From: Candidatus Anammoximicrobium sp.
Lineage (GTDB): Bacteria > Planctomycetota > Planctomycetia > Pirellulales > Pirellulaceae
Length of the DNA stretch: 64,000 nt
Direction of reading: 5' to 3'
Assembly (NCBI GenBank): GCA_012515235.1
Contig: JAAYYU010000311.1
Location: forward strand, 62,001-126,000
The notes beneath the pieces are model-generated. The model saw only the letters and a list, made by a program, of their open reading frames with translations, had not been told where the DNA came from and searched no databases. Shown here piece by piece: positions 51,801-61,211 of this stretch; positions within the stretch are counted from its first letter, which is position 1, and each line of letters begins with the position of its first letter. The position numbers were made by a program, and so were the translations under genes.

Positions 51801-53453
51801 TCACTGCAGGGCGTACAGCGTCCCGCGCAGCACGACGTACACCACGCCGTCGGCCGCGATAGGCGTACAGTCGGCGCCGGAACGAATCGAACTGAGCACC
51901 TTCTTTGCCTTGCCCGCCGCCAGGACATGGAACGACCGCTTGGTGACCAGGTACACCTTTCCGTCGGCGACCAGCGTCGAGCCCCAGGTTTCCGCTGAGG
52001 TGTCGAACGTCCAATGGCGGCGTCCCGTGTCGGCGTCGAAGCAGTGCAGGCGGCCGGTCAGGTCCGGGATGTAGAGCAATCCGTCCAGCACCGACGGCGT
52101 GGAGAGCGTGCGATCGATCTGGTCGTCGCACCAGATCCTGCCGCTTTGGCTGATGTCGCCGGTCCCCGTGGCGTCGATGCAATGCAGGGCGCCGCGTCCC
52201 GGACCGTGGCGAGGGTCCCGACCGATGGCCACGTACACTCGATTGGCGTGAAACACCGGGCTGCCCACAATCTCGCTCATCGCCAACAAGCGGCCGTCGG
52301 CGTCGCGGTGTTTCGGCAGTTCCCGTTTAATGGGTTCCGGATCGCCAAGTGCCTGGCGGATCACGTCTTTGTCGCCCAGCGAGTAGTTGTCGACGCCGAT
52401 GCCTTTGTACTCGGGGAGGTTGCAGTCGTAACTCCAGACCTTCCGCAGTTTGACGGGCTTTTCCGGGACCTCCGCGAGGGCCTCGAAGGCATAGCAGAAG
52501 CCGTCGCCGCCGCCGTAGAAAATGAGCGTCTTGCCGTGGACGACGCCCAGCGAGGGCGGGGACCACTGGCCGTGCAGCATCCGCCGGGAAATCGGCTCGG
52601 CGTCGGCGGCGAGCAGTCGGCCGGTGCGTTTATCGAGGGCGATCAGGTTCGGGGCGTCCGGACTGGGCGGCGAGGCGGGCCGGCCGTGCCAGCCCGGCCA
52701 GCGTTCGATCCCGTTGCAGGTCGAGATGTAGAGGATGTCGCCGTGGATCAGGGCCGCGTTGCTGAACGTGTCGGCGGGTCGAGCCATCACCTCGGTCCAC
52801 AGATCGAAGATCCAGAGAATATCGGCGTCGGTCGCTTCCAGGGACACGGGCTTCTGGCTTTCGCCAGCCTTGTAGCGGGCCTCGTCCAGGAACGGCCCCT
52901 GATTGCCGTTGGCCAGGCCGTGGATGTCCAGGCAGATGACTTCGCCGCGCTGGGTGAGCGCATAGGCCCGGTCGCCCTCGACGGTGGTCGAGGAGCAGAC
53001 TCCCCAGCCCAGGGTCTGGGCGTGGGTGGTGACCAGGTAGTCCCAGGGACCGTACTGGTCGTACTTTTCCGGGCGCAACGGGGTGGGGAATTTGCGCAGC
53101 GGGCAGACCAGTTGCCACTGCACTTCTCCCGTTGCCGCGTCCAGACACTTGATCGCACCGCCTTCGCGGTTCGGGCCGGACGTGCCGACCAGCACGCGCC
53201 CGCCGGTTGCCGTCGGGTTGCCCCAGGTGGTGGCCCCCAGCCGGAGTTTCCACTTCAACGAAGGATTTTCGTCGGAGGCAAAGTAGGCCGTGTCGTCGCC
53301 TGTCGGCGAGCGCAGGTCCGGCAGCTTCGTCTCGGGCGAAATCATGTTCCGATCGGGCGTCCGCCCCCACTGGGGCCAGTCGGCCCCGCGCGAGGTCGCC
53401 GCAAAAAGAACGGTCCCTGCGGTCAGGCCGGCCAGCAGAATCGTTCGCATCAT
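51801..53453 (-). CDS. Secreted PQQ-type beta-propeller protein
   Basis: The 550-residue protein starts at 53453 with AAGGTG upstream and a signal peptide ending TSRGA (about residue 23). DWPQWGRTPDRN at its mature N-terminus is the usual beginning of planctomycete PQQ-binding-like propellers. Blade motifs recur, for example IKCLDAATGEVQWQL near 100, LHCFDADTGRRHWTF near 480 and KVYLVTKRSFHVL near 510. No cytochrome c motif is present, and no catalytic Asp/Glu/Ca site of alcohol dehydrogenases could be assigned, so it may be a non-enzymatic scaffold. It lies between two HZS-alpha-like haem-protein genes on the same strand, 143 and 170 bp from its neighbours, suggesting a common role outside the cytoplasm. 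Confidence 0.85.
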   Translation of the reverse strand: MMRTILLAGLTAGTVLFAATSRGADWPQWGRTPDRNMISPETKLPDLRSPTGDDTAYFASDENPSLKWKLRLGATTWGNPTATGGRVLVGTSGPNREGGAIKCLDAATGEVQWQLVCPLRKFPTPLRPEKYDQYGPWDYLVTTHAQTLGWGVCSSTTVEGDRAYALTQRGEVICLDIHGLANGNQGPFLDEARYKAGESQKPVSLEATDADILWIFDLWTEVMARPADTFSNAALIHGDILYISTCNGIERWPGWHGRPASPPSPDAPNLIALDKRTGRLLAADAEPISRRMLHGQWSPPSLGVVHGKTLIFYGGGDGFCYAFEALAEVPEKPVKLRKVWSYDCNLPEYKGIGVDNYSLGDKDVIRQALGDPEPIKRELPKHRDADGRLLAMSEIVGSPVFHANRVYVAIGRDPRHGPGRGALHCIDATGTGDISQSGRIWCDDQIDRTLSTPSVLDGLLYIPDLTGRLHCFDADTGRRHWTFDTSAETWGSTLVADGKVYLVTKRSFHVLAAGKAKKVLSSIRSGADCTPIAADGVVYVVLRGTLYALQ

Positions 53454-53595
53454 CGCGGATTCACCTTTCTTGCTTTCATGCCAAGTGTTTGATGCGCAAT
53501 CCCCAGACGGGCACCCCAGGCTTGACCGCGCCCGGTCTTGCGCGTCCTGCGCCGAATTCGAGCCAGCCGGCCGAGTTGGCCGCAGGCCCAACGGA

Positions 53596-56157
53596 TCAGC
53601 GGCCGGCGACCCGCTCTTGGACGGCGCCGCCGGGCGGCTGATACCAGAGGGACCGCCAGTACGCCTGGTCGGTTTGATAGACGTCGATCGGGTCTTTCGT
53701 GCGGTCAAAACCCGCCGGCAGAATGCCGTAGCGGATCATCTCCCGGACGTAATGCCGGGTCGGCCGGAAGTCCGGCATGTCGAATCGTTTGATCGTCATT
53801 AGTTCGGTCTTGGCGCTTTCGATGGTCCGCAAGATGGCTCGATAGTCGCGGTCCTCGGTGTTGGCGAAGACCGTGGCCGGCTGGCCGGGCGAGCCGTCGG
53901 CCGACTTTTCCCGGCACCAGCCGTAACCGCCCGCTGTTTGGGCCAGCGGCGCCCGGAGGATCATCGATTTTGCCGGGTGGGTCAGGTTGTACAGATTCAG
54001 GCAATAATGGATGGGCACGTTCAGGTACCGCTGTTTCTTGGGCAGACGCGGTCCCATCGGCAAGGCTTCGTTGTGGCACGTCGCACAGCGGCGTTTGACG
54101 ATCGCATCGATCGATTCGCCGCCGTCAGGACTGGAGGAGGTGACGACGGAGCCGTAGGTGACCGGATAGTCGCCGGGGTCCGGCCTGGTGTGCCCGGACG
54201 AGGGCGGTGTGCCGGGACGCAACGCGGCGTACGTCCCCGGATAAGTGGCGCCGGTGTCGATCCACAACTGCACGGTCCACCGCTCCGGTTCCGACAGCTT
54301 CACGCCGTAGTGACGGCCGTCGATCTTGTCCATCAAGGGGCTGGCGGCGGCCCCGAATCGGCCGGCCGGACGATTGCCGTCTTCCTCGTAGCCCTCGCTG
54401 TCGCTCACCTGGCTGCTGGCGAAGAGTCCAAAGTAGCTCTGGGTGAACCAATCGTTGTAGTCGCCCGTCAGCACCACGCGGCCATCCGGTCTGTCGGGAC
54501 TGTGGCACTCGACGCAGTGCTTGTCCCAGATCGGCTGGACGTCGCGCGGATAGTCGATCACGTCAGGAACGCCCGCGATCGGCTCGATCTGGCGCGGGGC
54601 GTGCATCGTGGCCTGGAGCATGGCTGCGGACCGCGGCGGTTCCACACGTCTCTCGTGGCAACCCACGCAGGACAGCGTTTCTCCGGGCATCACCGAGCAG
54701 AAGCTCTGCATCCGCTTCACCGTGCGGCCTTGTTCGTCCAAGCCCACGAAGTACAGACTGCGCACCGCCGGCGCCTCGAAGTACGCCGAGCCGTCGTCTT
54801 CCACGGGCACCGTGCCCAGAATCCGCTTCAGGGTAAAGGTGCCGTTCATGCTGATCGTCTGCTGCACCCCGCTGAAGTTGACCGGCTTGGGGAGCTGTTC
54901 GAGAACCAGCAGCCGCTTGATGCGCCCGCTCTCGACGCCTTCCATGTTCCGGCCGTGATGCACGTCGGCCACGACCAGCCGTCCGGTCGTGGCGGACGGG
55001 ACGGTGCGCGGGGGGATCGCCCGCTCGCGCTGCCGCCGTCCGATCACGTACGGTTCGTGAATCATCATTTCCGCCTGGCAGACTTCCTGGGTGCGGCCCG
55101 CGCCGTCCAGAATCACCAGGCTCTTGTTCTGGGCCACCAGGAAGCAATCGGGAGACAGCGGATACGGATCGCGGAAGGCGTCCATCCCGCCGCCGCCGCC
55201 GTTGCCCTTCATCTGGATCGGCGGACTGATCTGCCGCGGATACGCGGGATCGTCAGGCCCCGCCTTGGCGTCCAGGATCATGACGTTGCCTTCGTGCTCG
55301 CGATTCCCGTGGCGGGGCGAAAAGATCGCCACGATCCGGTCCGTGCCCGGAATCGGCTTGGCATCGATCGCCAGCAGCCATTCGCCCGGCGGTTGCGTAT
55401 TGCCGAAGAAGATTGCCTGGTTGGCGCCGTCCGGGTTCATCGTCCACAGTCCGTGGAACTTCTGGGGCGCGCGGTCCACGTACTCCCAACGCGTGTACAG
55501 GATGCGACCGTCCGGCAGGACCGCGGGGGTGTTGTCATGCACGATATTCGCCGACAGGCAGCGGATATTGCCCCGCGGATCCAGCCGGTGCAGCGTCGCC
55601 ACGGGGGTGTACCAGCAGGCCACAAACCGCTTGCAGCGCGACGAGGCGAACACGATATCCCCGTCGGGCAGGTGCGCCGGCTCGATGTCGTCAAAGGGGC
55701 CGTCGGTCAGTTGCCGCAAGCCCGCGCCGTCAGCGCCGATCTCGTACAGATGGAAATACCTGGTCCCGCCGGGGCGATACGAAAAAACGATTTTGCCGCC
55801 GTCGTGATGCACGCAAGGATCGCGAACCGAGCCCTGCGGGTCGTCCACCAGGACGCAGACCGCGCGGGTCCGCAAGTTGACCTTGCATAACTTCGCTCCG
55901 CCTTGGGCGTACATCATGCGGTCCGGGTCCAGCGACCAGTGGCCGAAGTTGGCGTAATAATGCCCGTCGCCGTACATGCCGCGGACGGCGAACACGACCT
56001 CCTCGACGCCGCCCATCGCCGCCAGGGCCTGCGGCACGAGATCGGCCGACGGCGCCGCGGCGTCCGCCCCGCCGCCAGATTCGGCGCCCTGCAACACAGC
56101 CGCCCCCAGGATGGCAAGCGCCGTTGTTGCCCACCGCGTCCACTTTCCGAGTTGCAT
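53596..56157 (-). CDS. HZS-alpha-like trihaem c-type cytochrome
   Basis: The 853-residue protein starts MQLGKWTRWATTALAILGAAVLQGAE at 56157 (signal to residue 25) with GGGAG upstream. A propeller with PDG repeats (PAHLPDGDIVF, PAVLPDGRILY) spans about 60-400. The HZS-alpha middle domain is marked by RILGTVPVEDDGSAYFEAPA near 455. Three haem c motifs are seen: CVGCH (497-501), CVECH (548-552) and CATCH (691-695). The last part resembles a C-terminal cytochrome domain. It is presumably periplasmic and dependent on cytochrome c maturation. Together with the dihaem SUMF1 fusion and the PQQ-like propeller it may form an electron-transfer or sensing assembly. Repeat copy B lies immediately upstream of the start, in the 5' leader. 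Confidence 0.83.
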   Translation of the reverse strand: MQLGKWTRWATTALAILGAAVLQGAESGGGADAAAPSADLVPQALAAMGGVEEVVFAVRGMYGDGHYYANFGHWSLDPDRMMYAQGGAKLCKVNLRTRAVCVLVDDPQGSVRDPCVHHDGGKIVFSYRPGGTRYFHLYEIGADGAGLRQLTDGPFDDIEPAHLPDGDIVFASSRCKRFVACWYTPVATLHRLDPRGNIRCLSANIVHDNTPAVLPDGRILYTRWEYVDRAPQKFHGLWTMNPDGANQAIFFGNTQPPGEWLLAIDAKPIPGTDRIVAIFSPRHGNREHEGNVMILDAKAGPDDPAYPRQISPPIQMKGNGGGGGMDAFRDPYPLSPDCFLVAQNKSLVILDGAGRTQEVCQAEMMIHEPYVIGRRQRERAIPPRTVPSATTGRLVVADVHHGRNMEGVESGRIKRLLVLEQLPKPVNFSGVQQTISMNGTFTLKRILGTVPVEDDGSAYFEAPAVRSLYFVGLDEQGRTVKRMQSFCSVMPGETLSCVGCHERRVEPPRSAAMLQATMHAPRQIEPIAGVPDVIDYPRDVQPIWDKHCVECHSPDRPDGRVVLTGDYNDWFTQSYFGLFASSQVSDSEGYEEDGNRPAGRFGAAASPLMDKIDGRHYGVKLSEPERWTVQLWIDTGATYPGTYAALRPGTPPSSGHTRPDPGDYPVTYGSVVTSSSPDGGESIDAIVKRRCATCHNEALPMGPRLPKKQRYLNVPIHYCLNLYNLTHPAKSMILRAPLAQTAGGYGWCREKSADGSPGQPATVFANTEDRDYRAILRTIESAKTELMTIKRFDMPDFRPTRHYVREMIRYGILPAGFDRTKDPIDVYQTDQAYWRSLWYQPPGGAVQERVAGR

Positions 56158-56186
56158 GGCTTTCTCCCTGTCGTCAGCTCCGCTTC

Positions 56187-56283
56187 GCATCGTTCGAGAG
56201 ATCCCTGTCGCCTCGTCAAGGCGGCCGTCACACTGCGTGGCATGATCGGCAATCAACACTGGACCGCGATGCCCGAACGATGC
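56187..56283 (-). repeat. Dispersed ~95-bp element, copy B
   Basis: On the minus strand it reads TCGTTCGGG at the far end, CCAGTGTTGATTGCCGATCA in the middle and TCTCGAACGATGC next to the gene. It matches copy A (14099-14193) over nearly its full length, including CCAGTGTTGATTGC, CCACG, AGTGTGA and GACGAGGCGACAG, with one small indel. It ends 29 bp before the start of the trihaem protein gene. Confidence 0.75.
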
Positions 56284-56832
56284 TCCGTGGCGGCGAATCA
56301 ACGATCCGTACCCGCGCTGTGTAGCCCCGCGTCTGACGCATGTCAAGTTCCTACCATACGGTTTCAGAATCAGGTTTCAAGATGAACCGCGAGCCGTAGA
56401 CGCATTTTTCGACAACGAGGGAGCGAAGTCGAAGGCTGGGACGCGAGAGCAAGCACCGGCGAAGAAGGCCAGCCGCGCAATGAAAAGGCGAATTCAACGC
56501 AGGTCCCGTCGCGATCCAGGCAGCCCGCAGCGGACTTCGACGCGGCGGCGCAGCGGACAGCGGGGCCGCGGCCGGCGCGTCATTCGCCGATTCCGGTAAT
56601 CGTCGCGTGGGGGCGGCCCGTCCTCCGATGCCGTCGTCACCTGCCCGGAGCCCGGAGGAAGCAGTTGCGGCACGATGCTTCTGGCATGGCTGACAGCCTG
56701 TTGAAAAGAAATGGCAGGCACCGCGCGGTGGTCGTTCTTCGTTGGGACGCTCCAACCCAGCTTGGAGTCCGTCCCCTTCTTTTCAACAGGCCGCTCAGAA
56801 TCCGAAACCCGTCCGGCCGGTGCGTTTCCGCT
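56284..56832. other. Intergenic region between metalloprotease and haem-protein genes
   Basis: Apart from the palindrome at 56697-56790 I see nothing coding here. A 134-residue open frame on the minus strand (56351-56755) is arginine/proline/serine-rich and runs through the palindrome, so it is not accepted as a gene. Confidence 0.5.
56697..56790. repeat. 94-bp palindromic element with CCTGTTGAAAAGAA ends
   Basis: The first 14 bases (56697-56710) and last 14 (56777-56790) are perfect inverted repeats. Inside, GTTGGGACGCTCCAAC forms a smaller hairpin. It ends 43 bp beyond the stop of the metalloprotease gene. Size and layout recall the GGGTCAGG palindromes, but the sequence is different. Confidence 0.7.
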
Positions 56833-59562
56833 TCAAGGCGAGGACAGCGACAGTTTCGCCTCCAGCACCTTTTGGATGCGGGCAGACGACTCGCGAAGGT
56901 GCGCGGCGGAGTAGGCATCCAGCTTGACCTTGGCGGCCAGCACCTTTTCCATGTCCCCCCGCAGTTCGCCCAGCTTGGCATAGGCGATGGTCCGGCAGTC
57001 TTCCGGAGCCCGGTATCGTCCCATGGCCAGGTTCGACAACATCTGCAGGTAGGACCGCTGCAGGTTGCGGCGGAGGCTCGAAATCGCCGGTTTGCGTTCC
57101 GTGTAATTTCCTTCCGGCATGGCTTTGACCTCGGCAAACACCGCGTTGGTCAAGCGGCCAAGCAGTTCCGCGGTGGTCAGCGCATCCTGGTCAGCCGGGA
57201 TTTTCAGTTCGGCGTCGTGAATCCGTTCCAAGGTGTAGGAGGACAGGAGTTGGCTGAGGATCGACTCTTGCCACTGCAGAATCAAGGCGTGCACGGCGAT
57301 GTCCTTGCGCAACAGGACGTCCGAGCCCCAGTGCAGCCAGTTCGACGTGGCCAATTGGTTGTACAGTTGCGGCGGAAAGGCGAACGGTTTGTCGCTGAGC
57401 GTGTGCTGTTCCAGCAGCGTCAGGGCGTCCCGCTGTTTTTTGGCATCGACGACCGTAAAAGGCGGCTTGGCGTCCTTGTCGCCCTTGTGGCTGCGGCTGA
57501 CGTACAGACCGCCGACGTAGCGGGCGGCGAACTGCATCGCTTGCCCGTATTCGCCCAGGATCACATTGAACGCTTTGCGGGCTTTGGTGTAGTCCTCGCC
57601 GTCTTTCACCGTGCGTTCGACCAAACCGGGAATCAGCTGCTTCATCAGTTCAGCCCGCTGCTTGGCGTACTCCAACGCGTCGTCGCCCAGATCGTAGCGG
57701 TTGGATTCGGGGTCCGCATCGACGACGCCCAGCGTGTCTTCGTCCGTCGCGTACTTCAGGGCCGGCTCGCCGCTCCGTGCAGCGATCTTCTTCAGTTCCT
57801 CCGCTTCGTTGCTCGAAAACTGCTTGTACCCGTACTCGATGGCCCAGACGTCGTAGGGCCCAATCGTAGTGGGATAAAAATCGCCCTGCGGCGTCCCTTT
57901 GGGAACGATGTTGCTGGGGATATAGTCCATGATCGAGGCCACCATCCCGCCGTCCCGCGTCTTGGCCGCGTCGTTAAGATCCTTCAGGTTGCGGTAGATG
58001 CTGCCCTTGAAGTTGTGACGCAGGCCCAGCGTGTGACCGACTTCGTGCATGGTGACTTCTTTCAGGCCTTGCATGATCATCTCGCGTTCCCGCTCCGTCG
58101 CCTTGGCGGCGTCGCCTTCGGCCATCAGCGCCGCGGCGCCCAGGGCCAATTGAGTGGCCATACCGTGACTGAGGCAACAGTGCCGGTGCGACTCGTGGCC
58201 GCCGAACAACTGGCCGACCGTCGTCTGTTCCAGGCGGACCAGATCGGGCGGCAACCGCACGCCGTGCATCGCCGCCAAGGCCGCTGGCGTGAGCGTTTCC
58301 AATTCCTGCTTCCAGAACGCCAGGAAGTCGGCGTCCAGGATCACGTCGGCGTCCAGGATTTGGCCCGTGTACGGATTGACTCGCGACGGACCCATCGCAA
58401 ATCCGGCGTTGGCGGTGATCCAGCGGAAGGTGTTGTAGTTGATGTCCTCCGGATCCCAATCCGCATCGTCCGGCTGCTGGCGCACTTCGATCGCGTCGAT
58501 GAACCCGGCCTTCTCAAAGGCCTTGTTCCATTCTGCGATGCCGTCCCGGATGGGCTTGCGGTATTCGAACGGAACCGTCTTCTCGATCCAGAAAATCAAC
58601 GGCTCCTTGGGCGGCGACTTCTCGGCCGCCGGATTCGCTTTCTGCAGGTGCCAGCGGTTGATGTAACGGACGAACTGGTCTTCGGAATCCTTCTTGGAAA
58701 AGTCCTTGACGACGGTCAGAAAGTAGCCGACGCGGTTGTCGGCCAGACGCGGTTTGTAGCCCGTGCTGGGAATCTTGCTGATCGAGTAATGCACGATGAC
58801 CGTCGCCCCGCGCGTGTCCGGGACCGTGTCCAGTTCGACGCGGCCGCCCGACGAGTACACGGCGGCGACCTGCAACTCGACGTTGTCCTTGAAGCCCTTG
58901 ACCGCGTCCCAGGTCGATTTGTCCGATGCGAACATAAAGCCGGGCAGCACCTGCGAGATCTGGGGCAAATCGCTCAGAAACACTGGCGACAGATCGACCA
59001 GATCGCCTCCCTTGGGACCCTTGGTGATCACCGGCAGACTGAAGATGACACTGTCGGTAAAGGCGTTCTTCACCGCGCGGGCTTCCGGCGTGCCGCTGTC
59101 GGCCTTGAAGCGGACATTGCGGCGGACGATGTGGACGTTCTTCTCGACCTTGCGGAAAGACCAGACCCAATCGTCGCCGAATCCCCAGGTGTAACCGCCC
59201 AACAGCGGCCGCTGGCCGATGCCGCGGGCGATGGCGATCAACACCATGTATTCGTCCTGGTAGTTGCTGCTGCTCAACTCGGCATACAACCGGTTCTCTT
59301 TGCGGTACAGCGAAATCAGCCCCTCGACGGGCTTCGCTTCCTTCAGGATGATCTCGTGCGAAGGCAACGAGGGCCCCGACACGACCGGCGGCTTTTCGTC
59401 CTTCTTCTCGGTCGCCGATTTGGTTTCCGGGGCAGGCGTTTGGGACGTGGCCTCCTGGGGCGAACGGGAGGGTTTGGAATCGTCCGCCGCGGAAACGAGG
59501 CTGACCATCAACAGGATTCCAGGTAACGCGCCCATCCACGACAGAAAGAAGCGATTGTTCAT
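56833..59562 (-). CDS. Secreted zinc-dependent metalloprotease, metzincin type (DUF5117/DUF4953 family)
   Basis: The 909-residue protein starts MNNRFFLSWMGALPGILLMV at 59562, with a signal peptide ending near SAADD (residue 27). A longer reading to 59751 adds an unlikely N-terminus. After a charged linker, the DUF5118-like N-terminal part and DUF5117-like beta region (KENRLYAELSSSNYQDEYMVL) precede the zinc site EVTMHEVGHTLGLRHNFKGS (about residues 498-517), a full HExxHxxGxxH. The Met-turn candidate is ASIMDYIP about 30 residues later. The C-terminal third is helical. Family members are large exported proteases of uncertain substrate found in planctomycetes and Bacteroidota. No inhibitor or partner gene is adjacent. 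Confidence 0.87.
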   Translation of the reverse strand: MNNRFFLSWMGALPGILLMVSLVSAADDSKPSRSPQEATSQTPAPETKSATEKKDEKPPVVSGPSLPSHEIILKEAKPVEGLISLYRKENRLYAELSSSNYQDEYMVLIAIARGIGQRPLLGGYTWGFGDDWVWSFRKVEKNVHIVRRNVRFKADSGTPEARAVKNAFTDSVIFSLPVITKGPKGGDLVDLSPVFLSDLPQISQVLPGFMFASDKSTWDAVKGFKDNVELQVAAVYSSGGRVELDTVPDTRGATVIVHYSISKIPSTGYKPRLADNRVGYFLTVVKDFSKKDSEDQFVRYINRWHLQKANPAAEKSPPKEPLIFWIEKTVPFEYRKPIRDGIAEWNKAFEKAGFIDAIEVRQQPDDADWDPEDINYNTFRWITANAGFAMGPSRVNPYTGQILDADVILDADFLAFWKQELETLTPAALAAMHGVRLPPDLVRLEQTTVGQLFGGHESHRHCCLSHGMATQLALGAAALMAEGDAAKATEREREMIMQGLKEVTMHEVGHTLGLRHNFKGSIYRNLKDLNDAAKTRDGGMVASIMDYIPSNIVPKGTPQGDFYPTTIGPYDVWAIEYGYKQFSSNEAEELKKIAARSGEPALKYATDEDTLGVVDADPESNRYDLGDDALEYAKQRAELMKQLIPGLVERTVKDGEDYTKARKAFNVILGEYGQAMQFAARYVGGLYVSRSHKGDKDAKPPFTVVDAKKQRDALTLLEQHTLSDKPFAFPPQLYNQLATSNWLHWGSDVLLRKDIAVHALILQWQESILSQLLSSYTLERIHDAELKIPADQDALTTAELLGRLTNAVFAEVKAMPEGNYTERKPAISSLRRNLQRSYLQMLSNLAMGRYRAPEDCRTIAYAKLGELRGDMEKVLAAKVKLDAYSAAHLRESSARIQKVLEAKLSLSSP

Positions 59563-59850
59563 AAGGTTACTCGTGTTTAAGGAGAAGGCACAGGTACATT
59601 CTGCCAGCGTTTCAAATATACCCTGCGCTATCCATTTTGCGAGACCGGCACAGACTTCCAAGCCGCTTTGATCCAGATCGCCCCAGAGCAGGCGGTGCCG
59701 GTTTTGCGGGAGGAAGGGGTCCTTCCGGGAGAGGCACCCGCTTCCGGACATCTTCCGGCCGCCCGATTCCGCCGCGAGCGGGCTTTTTCAGGCGGTCGCT
59801 CTTCTCCACGCCGTCGTCGTCCTGATGCGGGCAGACGCGGCCATCGTCCC

Positions 59851-60987
59851 TCACTCCGCCGGCCCGATCCGGAGGTTGCGGAACCAGACCTCTTCGCTGT
59901 GGTTCTGCAGTCCCAAGTAGCCCTTGACCAGCCGCTGTTTCAGTTCCGCTGCCGTGCCTTCGTCGGCCGCGATCACGTCCACGCCGTTGTGGGTCACGCG
60001 GTAGTGCGTGCCGCGGCAGTTGATCTCCATCGTGTTCCATTCTCCGGCCGGACGGGCCACTCGGGGCTCCGCCGGCACGATCGCATACAGGCTGCCGGTG
60101 TACTGGTACGCTTTCAGGCTCTTGTACCGATCCGCCGCGTCGTCCAGGACTTGGATTTCAATTCCGGCGCCCTCGCCGTGATGGTTGCCGCTGGCCGGGA
60201 CGCGGAGGTAGACGCCCGAATTGCCGCCGGGGCGCAGCTTGTACTCCAGCCGCAGATTGAAATCATCGAACTCTTCGCAACTCCGCAGCCAAGGTCCCTT
60301 CCGGCCGGTACACATCAGCAGGCCGTCCTCGACCTTCCAGCACAATGCCGCGTCGCTGCCGGCGCCCTCCCAGCCCGTCAAGTCCGTACCGTTGGCCAGG
60401 CTGCGAAAGCCAATTTCCGTAACCGCGACATCCTTGAACTCCAACGGCCCGCCACAGGAGGCGTCGGCGTACAGGCCGAGCCAGCCGCTGGGCTCCGCCA
60501 AGCCGTCGAACGTCCAAACGTGTTGGCCGTTGATCTCCAAGGCAGCGGTCGAGCCAAGTACGCGCAACCGCATCTCGTTCCAGACGCCGGGTTGGATCAA
60601 CTCGGGCTTTGCGCCCAGGCCTGTCCCTTCCAGAGCGCCCTCCCAACCCGGCTGTAAGTTGATCAGGTAGCGATTGGGAAGATATTGACCGGGAGCTGGC
60701 AACGGCGAGCGAAAACAGACCGCCCCGCGCACTTCCGGCGACCGCGCTCGCCATTTCAATTCCAGCACGAAATCGGCGAACCGGTGGTGCGCCCGCAGGA
60801 ACCCGACTCCCCCTTTCAACAACACGGCTCTTTCTTCCACCGCGAACGGGCTGCCACTTGCGGCCCAGCGATCCAAGGTCGTCCCGTCAAACAGGGCCAG
60901 GCGCTGGCTGGTCGGTGCGTCGTCAGCGTCCCCAGAGACGGGGATTGCGAGAACGAGAAGGGCGAGGGAGCTGAATCGCTTCGGCAT
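59851..60987 (-). CDS. Secreted protein with two DUF1080 (3-keto-disaccharide hydrolase-like) domains
   Basis: The 378-residue protein has a signal peptide (to about residue 20) and two concanavalin-like beta-sandwich domains of the DUF1080 type. The first (about 28-195) starts LALFDGTTLDRW and includes GVWNEMRLRVLG. The second (about 205-378) has GTDLTGWEG, FNLRLEYKLRPGGNSGVYLR and AGEWNTMEINCRG, the motifs most typical of the family. DUF1080 proteins have been linked to 3-keto-glycoside hydrolysis and carbohydrate binding. In planctomycetes they often accompany exported Gfo/Idh dehydrogenases such as the one at 45185, which could make 3-keto sugars. That link is an inference. Confidence 0.83.
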   Translation of the reverse strand: MPKRFSSLALLVLAIPVSGDADDAPTSQRLALFDGTTLDRWAASGSPFAVEERAVLLKGGVGFLRAHHRFADFVLELKWRARSPEVRGAVCFRSPLPAPGQYLPNRYLINLQPGWEGALEGTGLGAKPELIQPGVWNEMRLRVLGSTAALEINGQHVWTFDGLAEPSGWLGLYADASCGGPLEFKDVAVTEIGFRSLANGTDLTGWEGAGSDAALCWKVEDGLLMCTGRKGPWLRSCEEFDDFNLRLEYKLRPGGNSGVYLRVPASGNHHGEGAGIEIQVLDDAADRYKSLKAYQYTGSLYAIVPAEPRVARPAGEWNTMEINCRGTHYRVTHNGVDVIAADEGTAAELKQRLVKGYLGLQNHSEEVWFRNLRIGPAE

Positions 60988-61211
60988 GGCGGGAACCCTT
61001 GTTGGCGGAACGTATCAGGCCGGCTGCGGACAGCCGGCAACGACGATCCAGATTACCGCAAGACGTGCCGCAACGACAGCACCCTTGGAACGACCCTTGG
61101 AACGAGCGCTGGCCGCCGAGATTCGCCTCGCCCCAGACGGCGCTCAGTCGCCCCCGGCTTGCCGAACCGCGTTCTTTCGCAAACAATAGGACAACGAGGA
61201 CCGGAGAAATC

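Noticed and set aside
48203..51862. 1219-codon plus-strand open frame
   Set aside because: It is antisense to the haem/SUMF1 fusion gene, whose motifs, signal peptide and ribosome-binding site are clear.
48200..56157. Hydrazine synthase and an anammox lifestyle
   Set aside because: Only alpha-like domains occur, without beta/gamma subunits, hydrazine dehydrogenase or other anammox genes. Such domains are common in heterotrophic planctomycetes.
56351..56755. 134-codon minus-strand ORF as a small gene
   Set aside because: It reads through the 94-bp palindrome, has low-complexity composition, lacks a ribosome-binding site and has no recognisable motif.
56665..59526. 953-codon plus-strand open frame
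   Set aside because: It is antisense to the metalloprotease carrying HExxHxxGxxH, and its composition is typical of a shadow frame.
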